A program made the translations under genes and the position numbers. 64,000 bases of DNA from JACCZX01 sp963729165. Its GTDB lineage: Bacteria > Pseudomonadota > Gammaproteobacteria > Burkholderiales > Burkholderiaceae_F. The stretch covers positions 1 through 64,000 of the forward strand of contig CAVSMM010000008.1 in NCBI GenBank assembly GCA_963729165.1. The letters are read 5' to 3'. Shown piece after piece: positions 1 through 10,104 of this stretch (within the stretch, counting starts at the first letter, position 1; each line of letters opens with the position of its first letter). The notes beneath the pieces are model-generated. The model had not been told where the DNA came from. It ran no database searches and was given only the letters and a program-made list of their open reading frames with translations.

Positions 1-633
1 TACGCTGGTCTACGGCAATCGACGCCAGTCATCAGTGATGTTTCACGAAGCGCTGGAGGATTTAAAAGACCGTTACCTGACTCGTTTCAGTCTGTACAAC
101 GTTTTTTCGCGCGAGACGCAGGAGGTCGATCTTTCAACGGCAGAATCGACGCTGCGAAAGTCAGAGAGTTCCTCGATTCGCTGCTGCCTGCCGAAACGAT
201 CGACGAGGCGTTTGTCTGCGGCCCGTTGACGATGATTGACGAGGTCGAGGTGGCTCTGCTCGCCGCTGGAGTTCCCGCGCGCACATGTGCACGTCGAGCG
301 ATTCGGCATTGCGGCCGGGCCGGCACAACCAATCGATCACGCCGACGCCGCGCAGTCGCATATCGAGTTGCTAATTGACGGCGTGCGGCGATCAATCGAT
401 TTCAATCCTGGTCAGCAGTCCATCCTCGACGCAGGACGTGAAGCCGGCATCGACTTGCCCTTCTCGTGCAAGGGCGGAATGTGCAGCACCTGCCGAGCAA
501 AAGTTCTTGAAGGGAGGTCAGGATGGCGAAAAACTATGCGCTCGAGCCGCACGAGGTAGCGGCCGGCTACGTGCTGACGTGCCAGTCGTACCCGCTTACG
601 GAGCGCGTCGTGATCTCCTACGACGCACGCTAA
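1..633 (+). CDS. paaE: Phenylacetyl-CoA epoxidase reductase subunit PaaE (3' part, frameshifted)
   Basis: Reductase of the ring-1,2-phenylacetyl-CoA epoxidase. It passes electrons from NADPH via FAD and a [2Fe-2S] cluster to the PaaABC oxygenase in the cytoplasm. The window opens inside the gene, so the FAD domain is absent. What is visible is the end of the NAD(P) domain (VMFHEALEDLKDRY) and a plant-type ferredoxin domain with cluster cysteines in CKGGMCSTC and a later LTCQ. The frame breaks several times. At 512-514 a GGG run would have to be GGGG to read KVLEGEVRMAKNYALEP, so a sequencing deletion is likely. The family-typical tail PLTERVVISYDAR ends at 633. A TetR regulator starts 2 bases later, so this is the end of a paa operon whose oxygenase genes lie outside the window. 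Confidence 0.9.
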
Positions 634-635
634 GA

Positions 636-1295
636 GTGGCGCGTACTAAAGCGGCAGTTTCGATACGGCAGCGAGCAGCGATCGCGACGCTGCGGCGCGC
701 GAATTTGCCGACAAGGGTTACGCCGCCGCATCGATTGCCGACGTTGCGCGCGCATGTGGCGTTTCGAAGGCATTGATGTATCACTACTATCGCGACAAGG
801 AAGATCTGCTGGCCGACATCACCGAAAGTTACATAGGACGGTTGCAGGACATTATTGAGGGCGTGAAAGGTGAAGCGTTGTTCCCGCCATGCACCTGCGG
901 CGGCTGATCGAACTCTTCATGGCAGAGTACGAGCATTCGGCCGCGCGGCACCGGGTGTTGGTGCAGGACGTCAAATATTTGCAGCGAGCCTACAGAGCTC
1001 GCGTGCTAAAGAAGGAGCGCAAAGTCGTGCAGGGTTATGCAGAAGTGATTGCCCGGATCGCGCCGCAGACAGATCGCAAAGCGCTTATAAAGCCATTGAC
1101 GATGATTCTGTTTGGAATGATCAACTGGACCTTCATGTGGTTCAAAGATCGCGGCCCGCTGACGTACGCCGAGATGGCCCCGGTGGTCGCTGATTTGTTT
1201 CTGGGCGGGGTCGCTCGCGTTCGCGCGCCCGCACACACGCCGGTACGTCGGGTCAAACTCGCGCATCGGCTGCGCAGCTGGAGGCGCGGGCATGA
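636..1295 (+). CDS. paaR: TetR-family regulator, PaaR-like (frameshifted)
   Basis: Probable phenylacetyl-CoA-responsive repressor of the adjacent paa genes. A GTG start at 636 gives VARTKAA. After a frame break the N-terminal helix-turn-helix is clear (ADVARACGVSKALMYHYY), followed by DKEDLLADITESYI and an all-helical ligand domain ending near MAPVVADLFLGG. That organisation is typical of betaproteobacterial PaaR, which sits beside paaE. With one indel the tail reads AAQLEARA and stops at 1293-1295, overlapping the next ATG as ATGA. This suggests translational coupling to the thiolase and is why I chose this end. The frame is interrupted at about 665, 885 and 1230. The family call is firm; the PaaR assignment rests on context. 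Confidence 0.78.
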
Positions 1296-2482
1296 ACGAT
1301 GTTTTTTGTGTGATGGGCTTCGCACGCCATTTGGCCGCTACGGCGGCGCGCTATCGAGCGTGCGGGTGGATGATCTTGCCGCACATCCGCTGAAAGCGTT
1401 GATGGCGCGCCACCCGCAACTCGATTGGGGCGCCGTCGATGACGTTTACTACGGCTGTGCAAACCAGGCGGGGGAAGACAACCGCAACATCGCGCGCATG
1501 GCTGTGTTGCTGGCGGGACTGCCTGACCGGTACCCGCCGCGACCATCAATCGATTGTGTGGATCGAGCATGGACGCAGTGGGAATCTGTGCTCGCGCGAT
1601 CCGATCTGGCGAAGCCGACTGATGATTGCCGGGGGCGTCGAGGGAATGTCGCGCGCGCCTTTTGTAATGCCCAAAGCAGATTCGGCTTTCTCGCGCACCA
1701 ATTCGGTTTTCGACACGACGTTGGGCTGGCGTTTCGTAAACGCGCAGATGAAGGCGCAGCACGGCATCGACTCGATGCCCGAAACGGCGGAAAACGTTGC
1801 AAAAGATTTTGACGTTGCGCGCGCCGATCAGGATGCATTTGCGTTGCGCTCCCAGCAGCGCTTTTCGCGAGCGATAAGAGCGGCTTTTTCGACGATGAGA
1901 TCGCTCCGGTGACCGTCGCGGCCAAGAAAGGCGAAGCAGTCATCAGCAAGGATGAGCACCCACGCGAGACGACACTCGAGGCACTGGCGAAGCTCAAGGG
2001 GGTTGTGAGGCCGGACGGCACCGTGACTGCGGCAATGCGCCGGGCATCAACGATGGTTCGGTAGCGCTATTGATTGGCAGCGAATCAGCGGTGCGCAAGC
2101 ATGGTCTGCGGCCGGTCGCGCGGCTGCACGGCATCGCCGGCCGGAGTGCCGCCGCGCATTATGGGCATCGGACCGGCGCCGGCAACCCAGAAGCTGCTTG
2201 CCCGCTTCAAACTCAAGATTTCCGACATCGACGTCATCGAATTGAACGAGGCATTTGCAGCGCAGGCGCTCGCGGTTACGCGCCAGTTGGGGTTGCCGGA
2301 CGACGCGAGCACGTCAATCCAACGGCGGCGCGATCGCGTCGGGTCATCCGCTCGGGGCCTCGGGCGCACGCCTTGTCCTTACTGCGGCGCGCGAACTGCA
2401 ACGCACCGGCGGGCGATACGCAATTGCCACGATGTGTATCGGCGTAGGGCAGGGTATCGCCCTGCTTGTTGAAAAGGTTTGA
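1292..2482 (+). CDS. paaJ: 3-oxoadipyl-CoA thiolase (frameshifted)
   Basis: Acetyl-CoA acyltransferase of the thiolase family. In phenylacetate degradation it cleaves 3-oxoadipyl-CoA to succinyl-CoA and acetyl-CoA. Pieces in different frames assemble into a normal thiolase: start CDGLRTPFGRYGGALSSV, nucleophile region (GSSMDAVGICAR once the frame is restored), IAGGVEGMSRAPFVMPKA, ELNEAFAAQALAV, the NGGAIASGHPLGASGARL histidine motif and the C-terminal catalytic cysteine in TMCIGVGQGIAL. The ATG at 1292 overlaps the regulator stop. The frame is lost almost at once because a T run at about 1302-1307 has six instead of seven T. At least four more breaks follow. It could equally be named pcaF; position favours paaJ. 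Confidence 0.88.
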
Positions 2483-2526
2483 TTTTGCTTAGATGATACG
2501 TTTACGAATAACAACTAGGAGACGAA

Positions 2527-3680
2527 ATGAAATTCACACTCAAACTGTTGGCGGCAACGACCGTCGGCGTCGTGTTGCCGGGGCATCGCTCGCACAAGAC
2601 ATCAAGGTCGGCGTCACGGTTTCAGCGACCGGACCTGCGGCGTCGCTTGGAATTCCCGAGCGCAACACTTTCCCGCTGTTGCCGCAGACAATCGGCGGCA
2701 AGAAGGTCAACTACATCGTGCTCGACGACGCGTCCGATACCACGACGGCAGTGCGCAACGCACGCAAGTTGATCAGCGAAGACAAGGTCGATGTTCTGGT
2801 GGGTTCGACGTAACGCCAAACTCGCTGGCCATGATCGACGTGGCATCTGAAAGCGAGACACCGATGATTTCAATGGCCGCGTCGAGCCGCATTGTTGAGC
2901 CCGTTGATGCCAAGCGTCGCTGGGTCTTCAAGACGCCGCAGAACGACCAGCAGATGGCGCTCGTGATCGTTGCGCACATGCTTGGGCAAGGTATCAAGAC
3001 GGTCGGCTTCATTGGATTTGCCGACGCGTACGGTGAGGGTTGGTGGAACGAGTTTTCGAAGATTTCGGAGACACGGGGACTGAAAGTTGTCGGCAATGAG
3101 CGCTATCAGCGTGCTGACACATCGGTTACCGGCCAGGTGCTGAAACTCGTCAGTGCGAAGCCCGATGCAATTTTGATTGCCGGCTCCGGGACGCCGGCCG
3201 CGCTGCCGCAGAAAGCGCTGAAAGAACGCGGTTACGGCGGCAAGATTTATCAAACCCACGGTGTGGCCAACAATGACTTCCTGCGGGTATGCGGCAAGGA
3301 TTGCGAAGGCACTTATCTGCCGGCCGGTCCGGTGCTCGTCACCGAACAATTGCCGAATGATCATCCAGTGAAAAAAAGCGCGATGGCATATGTCACCGCG
3401 TACGAAGGTGCGCAAGGCAAAGGAAGCGTGTCGACTTTCGGCGCACACGCGTGGGATACCGGCGTGCTGCTGCAACAGGCGATCCCTGTCGCTTTGAAGA
3501 AAGGCCAGCCCGGCACCAAGGAGATTTCGCGCAGCGCTGCGCGACGCGCTCGAAGGCGTCAAGAACGCCGCGGGCGCGCACGGCATCTTCAACATGAGCG
3601 CCAACGATCATCTGGGGTTGGATCAGCGCGCCGCAGTGATGATTCAGATAGTTGATGGCAAGTGGGTGATGCAGAAGTAG
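2527..3680 (+). CDS. Branched-chain-type ABC transporter substrate-binding protein (LivK family, frameshifted)
   Basis: Periplasmic type-I binding protein of a HAAT-family importer. It has a signal peptide (MKFTLKLLAATTVGVVLPG then ASLAQ in a shifted frame), then DIKVGVTVSATGPAASLG, DDASDTTTAVRNARKLI, PMISMAASSRIVEP and GFIGFADAYGEGWWNEF, the usual LivK fold landmarks. It is about 380 residues after repairing breaks near 2580, 2810 and 3525. A good Shine-Dalgarno (AGGAGA) precedes ATG 2527. It is the first gene of a complete liv-type operon directly after the thiolase. The ligand is therefore probably phenylacetate or another aromatic acid rather than leucine, which is an inference from position only. 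Confidence 0.87.
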
Positions 3681-3710
3681 AACCGCGACCGAGGCCGGTG
3701 ATCGACTGAG

Positions 3711-3738
3711 GCCGCGGAACAAGTCGCGGCTTTTTTTC
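3711..3738 (+). terminator. Intra-operon hairpin with T-run between binding protein and permease
   Basis: GCCGCG (3711-3716) pairs with CGCGGC (3725-3730) around an 8-base loop and is followed by seven T. This is a canonical intrinsic terminator ending just before the permease ATG at 3739. It probably attenuates transcription so that the binding protein is made in excess of the membrane components. Confidence 0.75.
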
Positions 3739-4770
3739 ATGAATCTAGACATCGCGCTGCTTCTCGCACAGGACGGCATTACCAACGGCGCGATCTATGC
3801 GTTGCTGGCGCTCGCGCTGGTCCTTGCTTTCTCGGTCACGCGGGTGATCTTTATACCGCAGGGCGAATTCGTTGCTTACGGCGCGCTGACACTGGTCGCG
3901 CTGCAAGCGGAAGGCTTCCGGAACCGTAATCCTGCTGATGATTGCCGGAGCCTTGGTCGCGTGCGCGGAACTGATCACCGCTGCGCGCAAGCGGCGCTGG
4001 CAACGAAGTCCGTCAATGCTCGCGTGGAATGTCGTCTATCCGTGGCGTTTTCGCGCTGCTGAAGCTTGTTCCGTTGCAGGCCTGGCCGATGGCGGCACAG
4101 GTTGCGCTTGCACTGGCGATCATCGTGCCAATGGGGCCAATGGTGTACCGGCTTGCGTATCAGCCGCTTGCCGAAGCGTCCGTACTGATGCTGCTGATCG
4201 TCTCGGTAGCGGTGCACGTCGTGATGGTTGGGCTTGGCTTGCTGGTGTTCGGCGCCGAGGGCTCCCGCACGCCAGCATTTTCGGACGGCACCGTAACGCT
4301 CGGAACGCTGACCGCGAGCGCTCAGTCGCTGTGGGTGATCGGCTGCTCGCTGCTGTTGATCGTGGCGTTCAGCGTGCTGTTCGACCGTACCGTGTACGGC
4401 AAAGCATTGCGTGCACTGCAATCAATCGTCTCGGCGCGCGCTTGATGGGCATTCCGACAGAGTTCGCCGGCAAGCTGTCGTTCTTTCTATGCGCGCTGAT
4501 CGGTGCGGTGTCCGGCATCCTGATCGCTCCGATCACGACGATCTACTACGACACCGGTTTTCTGATCGGGCTGAAAGGATTCGTCGCCGCGATTATCGGT
4601 GGCCTCGCGAGCTATCCGTCGCTGCAGTCGGCGCGCTGCTGGTGGGGTTGATCGAATCGTTCTCATCGTTCTGGGCCAGTTCGTACAAGGAAGTGATCGT
4701 CTTCACGCTGATCATTCCGGTGCTGCTGTGGCGTTCGCTGCGCACCCATCACGTCGAAGACGACGAATGA
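3739..4770 (+). CDS. livH: ABC transporter permease, LivH family (frameshifted)
   Basis: Inner-membrane permease of the HAAT importer. It opens with the family-typical QDGITNGAIYALLALALVLA and continues VTRVIFIPQGEFVAYGALT, YRLAYQPLAEASVLMLLIVS, ARLMGIPTEFAGKLSFFLCA, GLKGFVAAIIGGLASYP and LIESFSSFWASSYKEVIVF. Hydrophobic segments run throughout. Frames change at about 3915, 4025, 4425 and 4620. The ATG at 3739 abuts the terminator T-run with no obvious Shine-Dalgarno. The stop at 4768-4770 overlaps the livM ATG (ATGA), so the two permeases are translationally coupled. Confidence 0.86.
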
Positions 4771-5838
4771 AGCTGCAGGTCGAAAAATCGCATGGTTGTC
4801 GCTGCGCTGGCCTCGGCCTGCTCGCTGCACCGCTCGTGCTGTCCGAGTTCTCGATCACACTGCTCAACTACATCGGCCTCGCTGCGTTGGTCACTTGGGC
4901 TTGGTGCTGCTGACCGGTGTCAGCGGACTGACTTCGTTCGGCCAGGCGGCATTCGTTGGACTGGGCGCGTATACGACGGCGGTGCTGACGACATCGACAG
5001 CGTTGCCGGGTGCGCTCGCGTGGCTCGGGTGCGTCGCCCTGGCTCGCGCTGATCGCAGGGCTGTTGCTGACGTGGCGGTTGCCACGACGCTGGGTCTGAT
5101 CACGCTGCGATTGTCCGGGCACTACCTGCCACTCGGGACAATCGCCTGGGGAATCAGCCTGTATTTTCTGTTCGGCACATCGGAGACGCTCGGCGGACAC
5201 ACCGGCCGCGGCGGTTTGCCCCCATCTCCATGTTCGGCGAGTCGCTCGAATCCGGGCGCGACATTTTCTATTTGATCTGGGCGTTCCTGCTCGCGGCGGT
5301 ACTGACGACTCGCAATCTGCTCGACTCGCGTGAGGGCCGTGCAATCCGCGCGTTAAAGGGTGGCCGCGTGATGGCCGAATCGATGGGTGTGAACACATGG
5401 GCGTCGCGCATGATCGTTTCGTGTCGCGGCAATGATGGCGTGTGCATCAGGATGGTTTACGCACACATGCAGCGCTTTGTGAATCCGACGCCGTTTTCGT
5501 TGCACGCGGGGATCGAGTACCTCTTCATGGCGGTCGTCGGCGGGGCGAGTTTCGTGTGGGGCGCACTGGTCCTCGGGTCTTCGGTGATTACCGTGTCGAA
5601 TCAATGGCTGCGTGACTGGCTTCCGCAGATCGTTGGTCAGGCGGGAAACTACGAGACGATCGTGTTCGGCGTGCTGATGATCGTGATCCTGCAGCGCGCG
5701 CCCGACGGACTGTGGCCGGCGCTGAGAGCGGGTCGCACCGGACGCGGCTCGCGCGTGAGCCGGAGGATAGGCCCTGTCGGCAACCTTCGCTCGCGCGCGA
5801 ACCGTACGCCGTCGCACCGCGAGATGCTGCTCGATTGA
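4767..5838 (+). CDS. livM: ABC transporter permease, LivM family (frameshifted; possibly the N-terminal part of a LivM-LivG fusion)
   Basis: Second transmembrane subunit of the importer. Segments SEFSITLLNYIGLAALVTWA, LTSFGQAAFVGLGAYTTAVL, LRLSGHYLPLGTIAWGISLY, AGIEYLFMAVVGGASFVWGA and LQRAPDGLWPALRAG are typical LivM sequence. The N-terminal frame is lost near 4900 and again near 5030, 5215 and 5420. After RAPDGLWP an Arg/Pro-rich stretch runs directly into the ATP-binding domain with no ribosome-binding site or clear start. That fits the LivM-LivG fusion proteins I recall from Burkholderiales. The stop at 5838 may be artificial. Confidence 0.82.
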
Positions 5839-6608
5839 AAGCGTCACCAAACGGTTCGGCGGCCTGGTCGCGGTCGATCAAATGACGCTGAACGCATGCT
5901 CCGGCGAAATCGTCGCGTTAATTGGGCCGAACGGTGCCGGCAAGAGCACGGTGTTCAACGTGGTCTCCGGCGTACTCGATGCAACATCGGGAGCGATTTC
6001 GATTTCGCGGCCGCAGCATCGCCGGCTTGGCGTCGCGCGATATCGCAAAAATGGGGTTAGCCGTACGTTTCAGCATGTGCGGTTGTTCCGCAGATGAGCG
6101 TGATCGACAACGTCGCGATCGGCGCCCATCGTCGTGAGTATCCGGGCTTGGTGGCCGGCGTCGTCGCCGGCGCATGGCGACTTGATCGTCGCAACGAATC
6201 GAAATCACTGGCCGAAGCGGCTCGGCAAATTGAGCGCGTCGGGCTTTCCGAGCAATCGTCGATGCAGCCGGCTCGCTGCCTCTCGGCAAGCAGCGGACGC
6301 TCGAAATTGCGCGCGCGCTCGCATCCGACCCTGCCTATTGCTGCTCGACGAGCCTGCGGCCGGTCTGCGCTATCTCGAAAAGCGGCGCTGGCGGAGCTGT
6401 TGCGCAAGCTGCGTGATGAAGGGGTTGGCATACTGCTCGTCGAGCACGACATGGACTTTGTGATGGGCCTTGCGGACCGCGTCTATGTCATGGATTTCGG
6501 TCAGAAGATCGCCGAAGGCACGCCGGTCGAAGTGCAGCGCGATCCGCGCGTGATCGAGGCATACCTGGGTGGAGTCGATCGAGACAGGATGAGGCAGTGC
6601 GTGAGTGA
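5824..6608 (+). CDS. livG: ABC transporter ATP-binding protein, LivG family (frameshifted)
   Basis: Cytoplasmic ATPase of the importer. Visible: VTKRFGGLVAVDQMTL, Walker A GPNGAGKSTVFNVVSG, then in other frames a Q-loop region (TFQHVRLF), LDEPAAGL as Walker B, and LLVEHDMDFVMGLADRVYVM with the H-loop. The LivG-type ending PRVIEAYLGG is present. The signature motif falls in a damaged stretch near 6270-6300. In the repaired frame the gene stops at 6606-6608, overlapping the next gene as GTGA. A start at 5824 (ATGCTGCTC) is possible, but the domain may be the C-terminal half of a LivM-LivG fusion. Confidence 0.8.
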
Positions 6609-7415
6609 ACGCAGCTTCTCCAGGTGCAGGGACTTGTCGGTCGCGTACGGCAAGGTGGCGGCGATGCCAACGCAGCCTGACCGTCGGCACAGGGCCAATC
6701 GTTACAGTGATCGGACCCAATGGCGCGGGAAAGACGACGCTGCTTGCCGCGATCATGGGGGCGCTGCCTATCAACGGGGCGCTCGTGGCGCGATTCGATT
6801 CGCGCGGAGGCGTTTAGTGCCGCCGATGCATCGATCGAGCGATGGTCGCGCGCGGCATGACGCTGGTGCCGGAGCGGCGTGAGCTGTTCGGCGAAATGAG
6901 CGTGGCCGACAACCTGCTGCTCGGCGCGTTCAGTCGCTATCGCTCGGGCCAGCGTGATCAAGCGCAGACGATGAAGAAGTGTTCGTACTTTTTCCGCGCT
7001 TGCGAGATCGGCGCTTGCAACTGGCGGGCACCTTGTCGGGCGGCGAGCGGCAGATGCTCGCCGTCGGGCGCGCGTTAATGGCAGGCCGAAACTGCTGATG
7101 CTCGATGAGCCGTCGCTTGGCCTCGCGCCGCTGATCGTGCGCGAGATCTTTCACATCATCGTCGAGCTAAGCGGCGCGGCGTCGCGATTCTGCTGGTCGA
7201 GCAGAATGCGCGCGCCGCGCTGCAGACGGCTGATTACGCCTACGTGCTCGAAACGGGCGAGATTGCGCTCGAAGGTCCGGCGCGCGAGCTCGCGCAACGA
7301 TCGACGCGTGGTCGAAAGCTATCTCGGGCTAGGCGGTCGCCGTCCCGGTGCAGTCCGTCGATTAAGGTTGCTCAGCTTATTGCGCATGAAGTTCGGCTAT
7401 CGGCAAAGAAGCTGA
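6605..7415 (+). CDS. livF: ABC transporter ATP-binding protein, LivF family (frameshifted)
   Basis: Second ATPase of the importer. A GTG at 6605 lies in a GTGA overlap with livG. Pieces show LSVAYGKVAAM, Walker A IGPNGAGKTTLLAAIMG, VPERRELFGEMSVADNLLLG, the signature LSGGERQMLAVGRAL, Walker B LLMLDEPSLGLAPLIV and EQNARAALQTADYAYVLETG, all diagnostic of LivF. The frame changes at about 6660, 6800, 7000, 7080, 7180 and 7300. The stop is uncertain: the last frame reads YLGLGGRRPGAV and runs to 7415, whereas one more indel would end it at 7365. This gene closes the liv-type operon. Confidence 0.82.
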
Positions 7416-7542
7416 CATCGCCAGCTCCTCGAGAGTTTTAGAAGATCGGAGGACGAATGCGCCTGCGCCGTTCAACTCGGACCGTCATTAGCAACCTGAA
7501 GCGAGCAAGAGTATGTAAGCAGCGAGCGGTGCGCAACAGTTC

Positions 7543-8490
7543 TTACTCGAAGCTGATCTCAAGCGCAGGCAACGCGTTGAATTGCGCGCTCCACCTTTCT
7601 CCGGTGGCCACTGGCCAGGCGTCTGTCCAAGTGCCCGTTGTAACCACGTCATTGGCAGCCAGGTCAGGCGCACCCGGGCACGATCGCAACTCCGTCACGA
7701 AGTGCAGCAACGCATGCAATGGACTATCCAGCACATTAGCGCCTGAGCCTTCCTCCACAAGTGCGCCGTTTCTTTGCAGACGGACACGGGCGCTCGCCAA
7801 AGTTCGATGAAGTTGCTCGCTGTCGCGTGCCAGTTTGGCGATCGGTGTCTTTGGCCCGACGAGCAGTCGGCCGTGCAAACCGCCGTCTGCCACCGTTTCC
7901 GGTGCAATGAACTTCCAGCCTGGCGAGTGTGACTGGACGATCTCGAAACCCGGTGCCACCCAATCCAGCGCATTGAACAGGTCGTCGAGCGTGGCAGGGC
8001 GCCGCGGCATCGCCCTGAAGCCGAACACCGCTTCGGGTTCAATGCGCGGTTGGCACACATGAGCAAGCGGCACGTTGCCCGCACCCTCGCAATAGGAGAT
8101 CGTCGTGTTCCAAACGAAACCCCAGATGGGTGCGTACACGTTATAGCGGGACCAGATGGTGCGGTTCGTGAAGCCGACCTTGTAACCCACCGGAACTTCA
8201 CCGCGTGCGATGCGTAGACGCCGAACGGCGAGCGCGATACCGTAGGCGGATTGCAGATCGCTGAACGCAGGGCCATCACGGACCGGCCAAAGAGCACCGC
8301 TGTCGTTGTGGTCAAGTATTTCTTGTGGTTTCACGTCCGGCAGTTGCCGCGCAACGTCTATCGTCCGAAAATCCGAGCGAAGGACGCAGCTGAAGCTATT
8401 CCGCGTACTCTTCCTTGAATACGCGATGCTGCTTCTTCTTCCTCCAGCAGGTCGGCGAATTTGATTGTTGCTTCGCCCGGTGCGAGCCAA
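7543..8490 (-). CDS. 2-keto-4-pentenoate hydratase / fumarylacetoacetate hydrolase-family protein
   Basis: Member of the MhpD/4-oxalocrotonate decarboxylase group. These enzymes hydrate or decarboxylate 2-oxo-dienoates from aromatic meta-cleavage using a divalent metal. Supporting sequence: VPVGYKVGFTNRTIW, the acidic metal-site motif RIEPEAVFGF, DWVAPGFEIVQSHSPGWKF and VADGGLHGRLLVG, with a usual C-terminus (LPALEISFE). The catalytic body begins around residue 43 of this frame (DVARQLPDVKPQEIL). The preceding codons lie inside a diverged tandem repeat (8353-8757), so the start is doubtful. An ATG at 8617-8619 in the other repeat copy may be the ancestral start. It is convergent with the liv operon, and its aromatic-degradation chemistry suits the neighbourhood. 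Confidence 0.72.
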   Translation of the reverse strand: MARTGRSNNQIRRPAGGRRSSIAYSRKSTRNSFSCVLRSDFRTIDVARQLPDVKPQEILDHNDSGALWPVRDGPAFSDLQSAYGIALAVRRLRIARGEVPVGYKVGFTNRTIWSRYNVYAPIWGFVWNTTISYCEGAGNVPLAHVCQPRIEPEAVFGFRAMPRRPATLDDLFNALDWVAPGFEIVQSHSPGWKFIAPETVADGGLHGRLLVGPKTPIAKLARDSEQLHRTLASARVRLQRNGALVEEGSGANVLDSPLHALLHFVTELRSCPGAPDLAANDVVTTGTWTDAWPVATGERWSAQFNALPALEISFE

Positions 8491-8757
8491 GCGGTAAATC
8501 TGACTTCGGCAGGCGGCTCGATCGCAGCGATCTGTGGACCTCGGCTTGTTGGTTCAAACGACGAGAACGTCATCGTCCGAAATTTCGAGCGGCGAAGGCG
8601 GCTTGATGCTGCTACGCATACTCGATCCTTTGAATATTCGATCGCTGCTTCTTCGCAGCCAGCTCGGTGAACTTGATTGTTGTTTCGCCCGGCTCGAGCC
8701 GAGCGTAATTGTGGACTTCGGCAGGCGGCTCGATCGCCGCGACTCTGTGGACTTCGG
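8353..8757. repeat. Diverged tandem duplication, two copies of about 193 bp offset by about 212 bp
   Basis: Copy A (8353-8545) and copy B (8566-8757) share long stretches such as TTCGGCAGGCGGCTCGATCG and ATCGTCCGAAA, with scattered differences and small indels. By eye about three quarters of positions match. Copy B is the 3' end of the PASTA-protein gene. Copy A, on the same strand, carries a decayed second version of that tail followed directly by the hydratase coding region. The duplication therefore spans a gene junction. Confidence 0.8.
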
Positions 8758-10104
8758 TAGCCGCCTGGCTGTCGATTGCAGCCGGCGCAATATCCACGTG
8801 TTCTGCAGGCGCTGTTTCGATGGCGCGACTGCGCGCTAGAAGCGTTCGACGCATAAGCACGGCACCGAGCAGCAAGCCGAGCAATACACCGCCGATCAGC
8901 GCGGCCACGACGTTGCTCGCGGCCTTGCTGATAAACGCACCCGCCACCCGATCGTTTTGCACGGGCGCCGTCGAAGGCTCGAGCTGCGAAGCGGCGGCCA
9001 CAGAAGCCGCGGACGGCGCAGGCACCGCCGCCGCAGCACTCGCAAGCGAACCATCGGACACCCGCAAGCGCGATCGGGCTTCCCGGCGGCAAAGAGCTGC
9101 CTGGGGCAGGATCCTGCGCGAGTACTTCGCCGGTCGGAGCGGCGCTCGCCACTTCGACGCGCTCAACTTTGAACTCGGTCAACACATTGGCTGCATCGGC
9201 GTAGCTGCGGCCGATCACATTCGGCAGTTCGCGCGTCTCGTTGACCGCGGGCGCCGTCGTAACAACGGTCGGGGGCTCGGTGCTGCTGGAAGCCTGAGCG
9301 CTATCGGACGCGCGGTACGTGACGAAACTCTTTTCGATCTCGGTCACCCAGGGGTCGTAGACCAACGCCCGCGATTTGGGATACGTGATGACGAGTTCGG
9401 CCATGCGCTCCGGGCTGACGAACTGTTTGCGGTAATAGGTCTTTCCGCCTTCCACGCCGCTCACCACGAACCATCCGTCGCCTTTCCTTTTGTAAGTGAC
9501 GCTCCGGCCATGCTCCTTAAGGCGCTGTTGCCAAGCCGATTGGACCGTGTCCTTCTTCGAGTTGATTCGGGCGGACGCACGCATGCGGAACTCTCGGTCG
9601 AGAGAATGCAGCTCGACGACGCCGTTGCGATGCGAGGCCGTCACCAGGTCCGCTGGATACTTGAAGGCGTATCGGTCGTCCTGATAGGTCTTCCAGCCGC
9701 GTTACATCCAGCGGCTCGTTGCGCCGCTCGCCTTCGCTCTTCCGGCTCGCAGCGGTTTTTGATGGCGCCGCGCTCTTGGCCGAAGCCGCGGCTGCCTTTG
9801 AAGTGGACTTGCGCGCTTCAGCGCGCTGGGGCGTGAGCTTCTTTGCTTGGGGGCTGACCGGGCTCGCCGTTGTCGGCATGGCTTCGGTGCTGTCGTTCGG
9901 CACCGACGGGGCGGGCGGTGGCGTCGTTTCTACCGGCGCAATATCGATGATAGGGGCGAGATCACGGCACGCGCCAATGGCGCGCGCGAATTCGCGTTGG
10001 TAAGCCGGCAGCGTGTCGCACCGGGTCGGCTGTGCGACGGCTGCTGTCAGCGGGCAGGCGACCAACAGCATTACGCAGGCTCGCAGGGTTTGTTTTGCTC
10101 GCAT
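8612..10104 (-). CDS. PASTA-domain protein with C-terminal membrane anchor (frameshifted)
   Basis: Exported protein of unknown role. The start at 10104 gives a signal peptide (MRAKQTLRACVMLLVACP, then AAVAQ). Next come a short Cys-containing segment (CDTLPAYQREFARAIGAC), a Pro/Ala/Lys-rich linker and a domain of about 90 residues containing SLDREFRMRASARINSKKD and YYRKQFVSPERMAELVITYP. One PASTA repeat follows (ELPNVIGRSYADAANVL to DPAPGSSLPPGSPIALA), then a single transmembrane helix (VVAALIGGVLLGLLLGAVL) and an acidic tail. Frames break near 9690 and 9075. The tail contains repeated AAxExxxEVH-like units, and its 3' end lies in the tandem duplication. PASTA domains usually bind peptidoglycan, so a cell-wall contact role is possible but not shown. 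Confidence 0.65.

Noticed and set aside
1..7415. The paa/liv region as a decayed pseudogene cluster
   Set aside because: All motifs are retained, stop/start overlaps (ATGA, GTGA) are intact in the repaired frames, and several lost bases sit in short runs. Sequence error is more likely.
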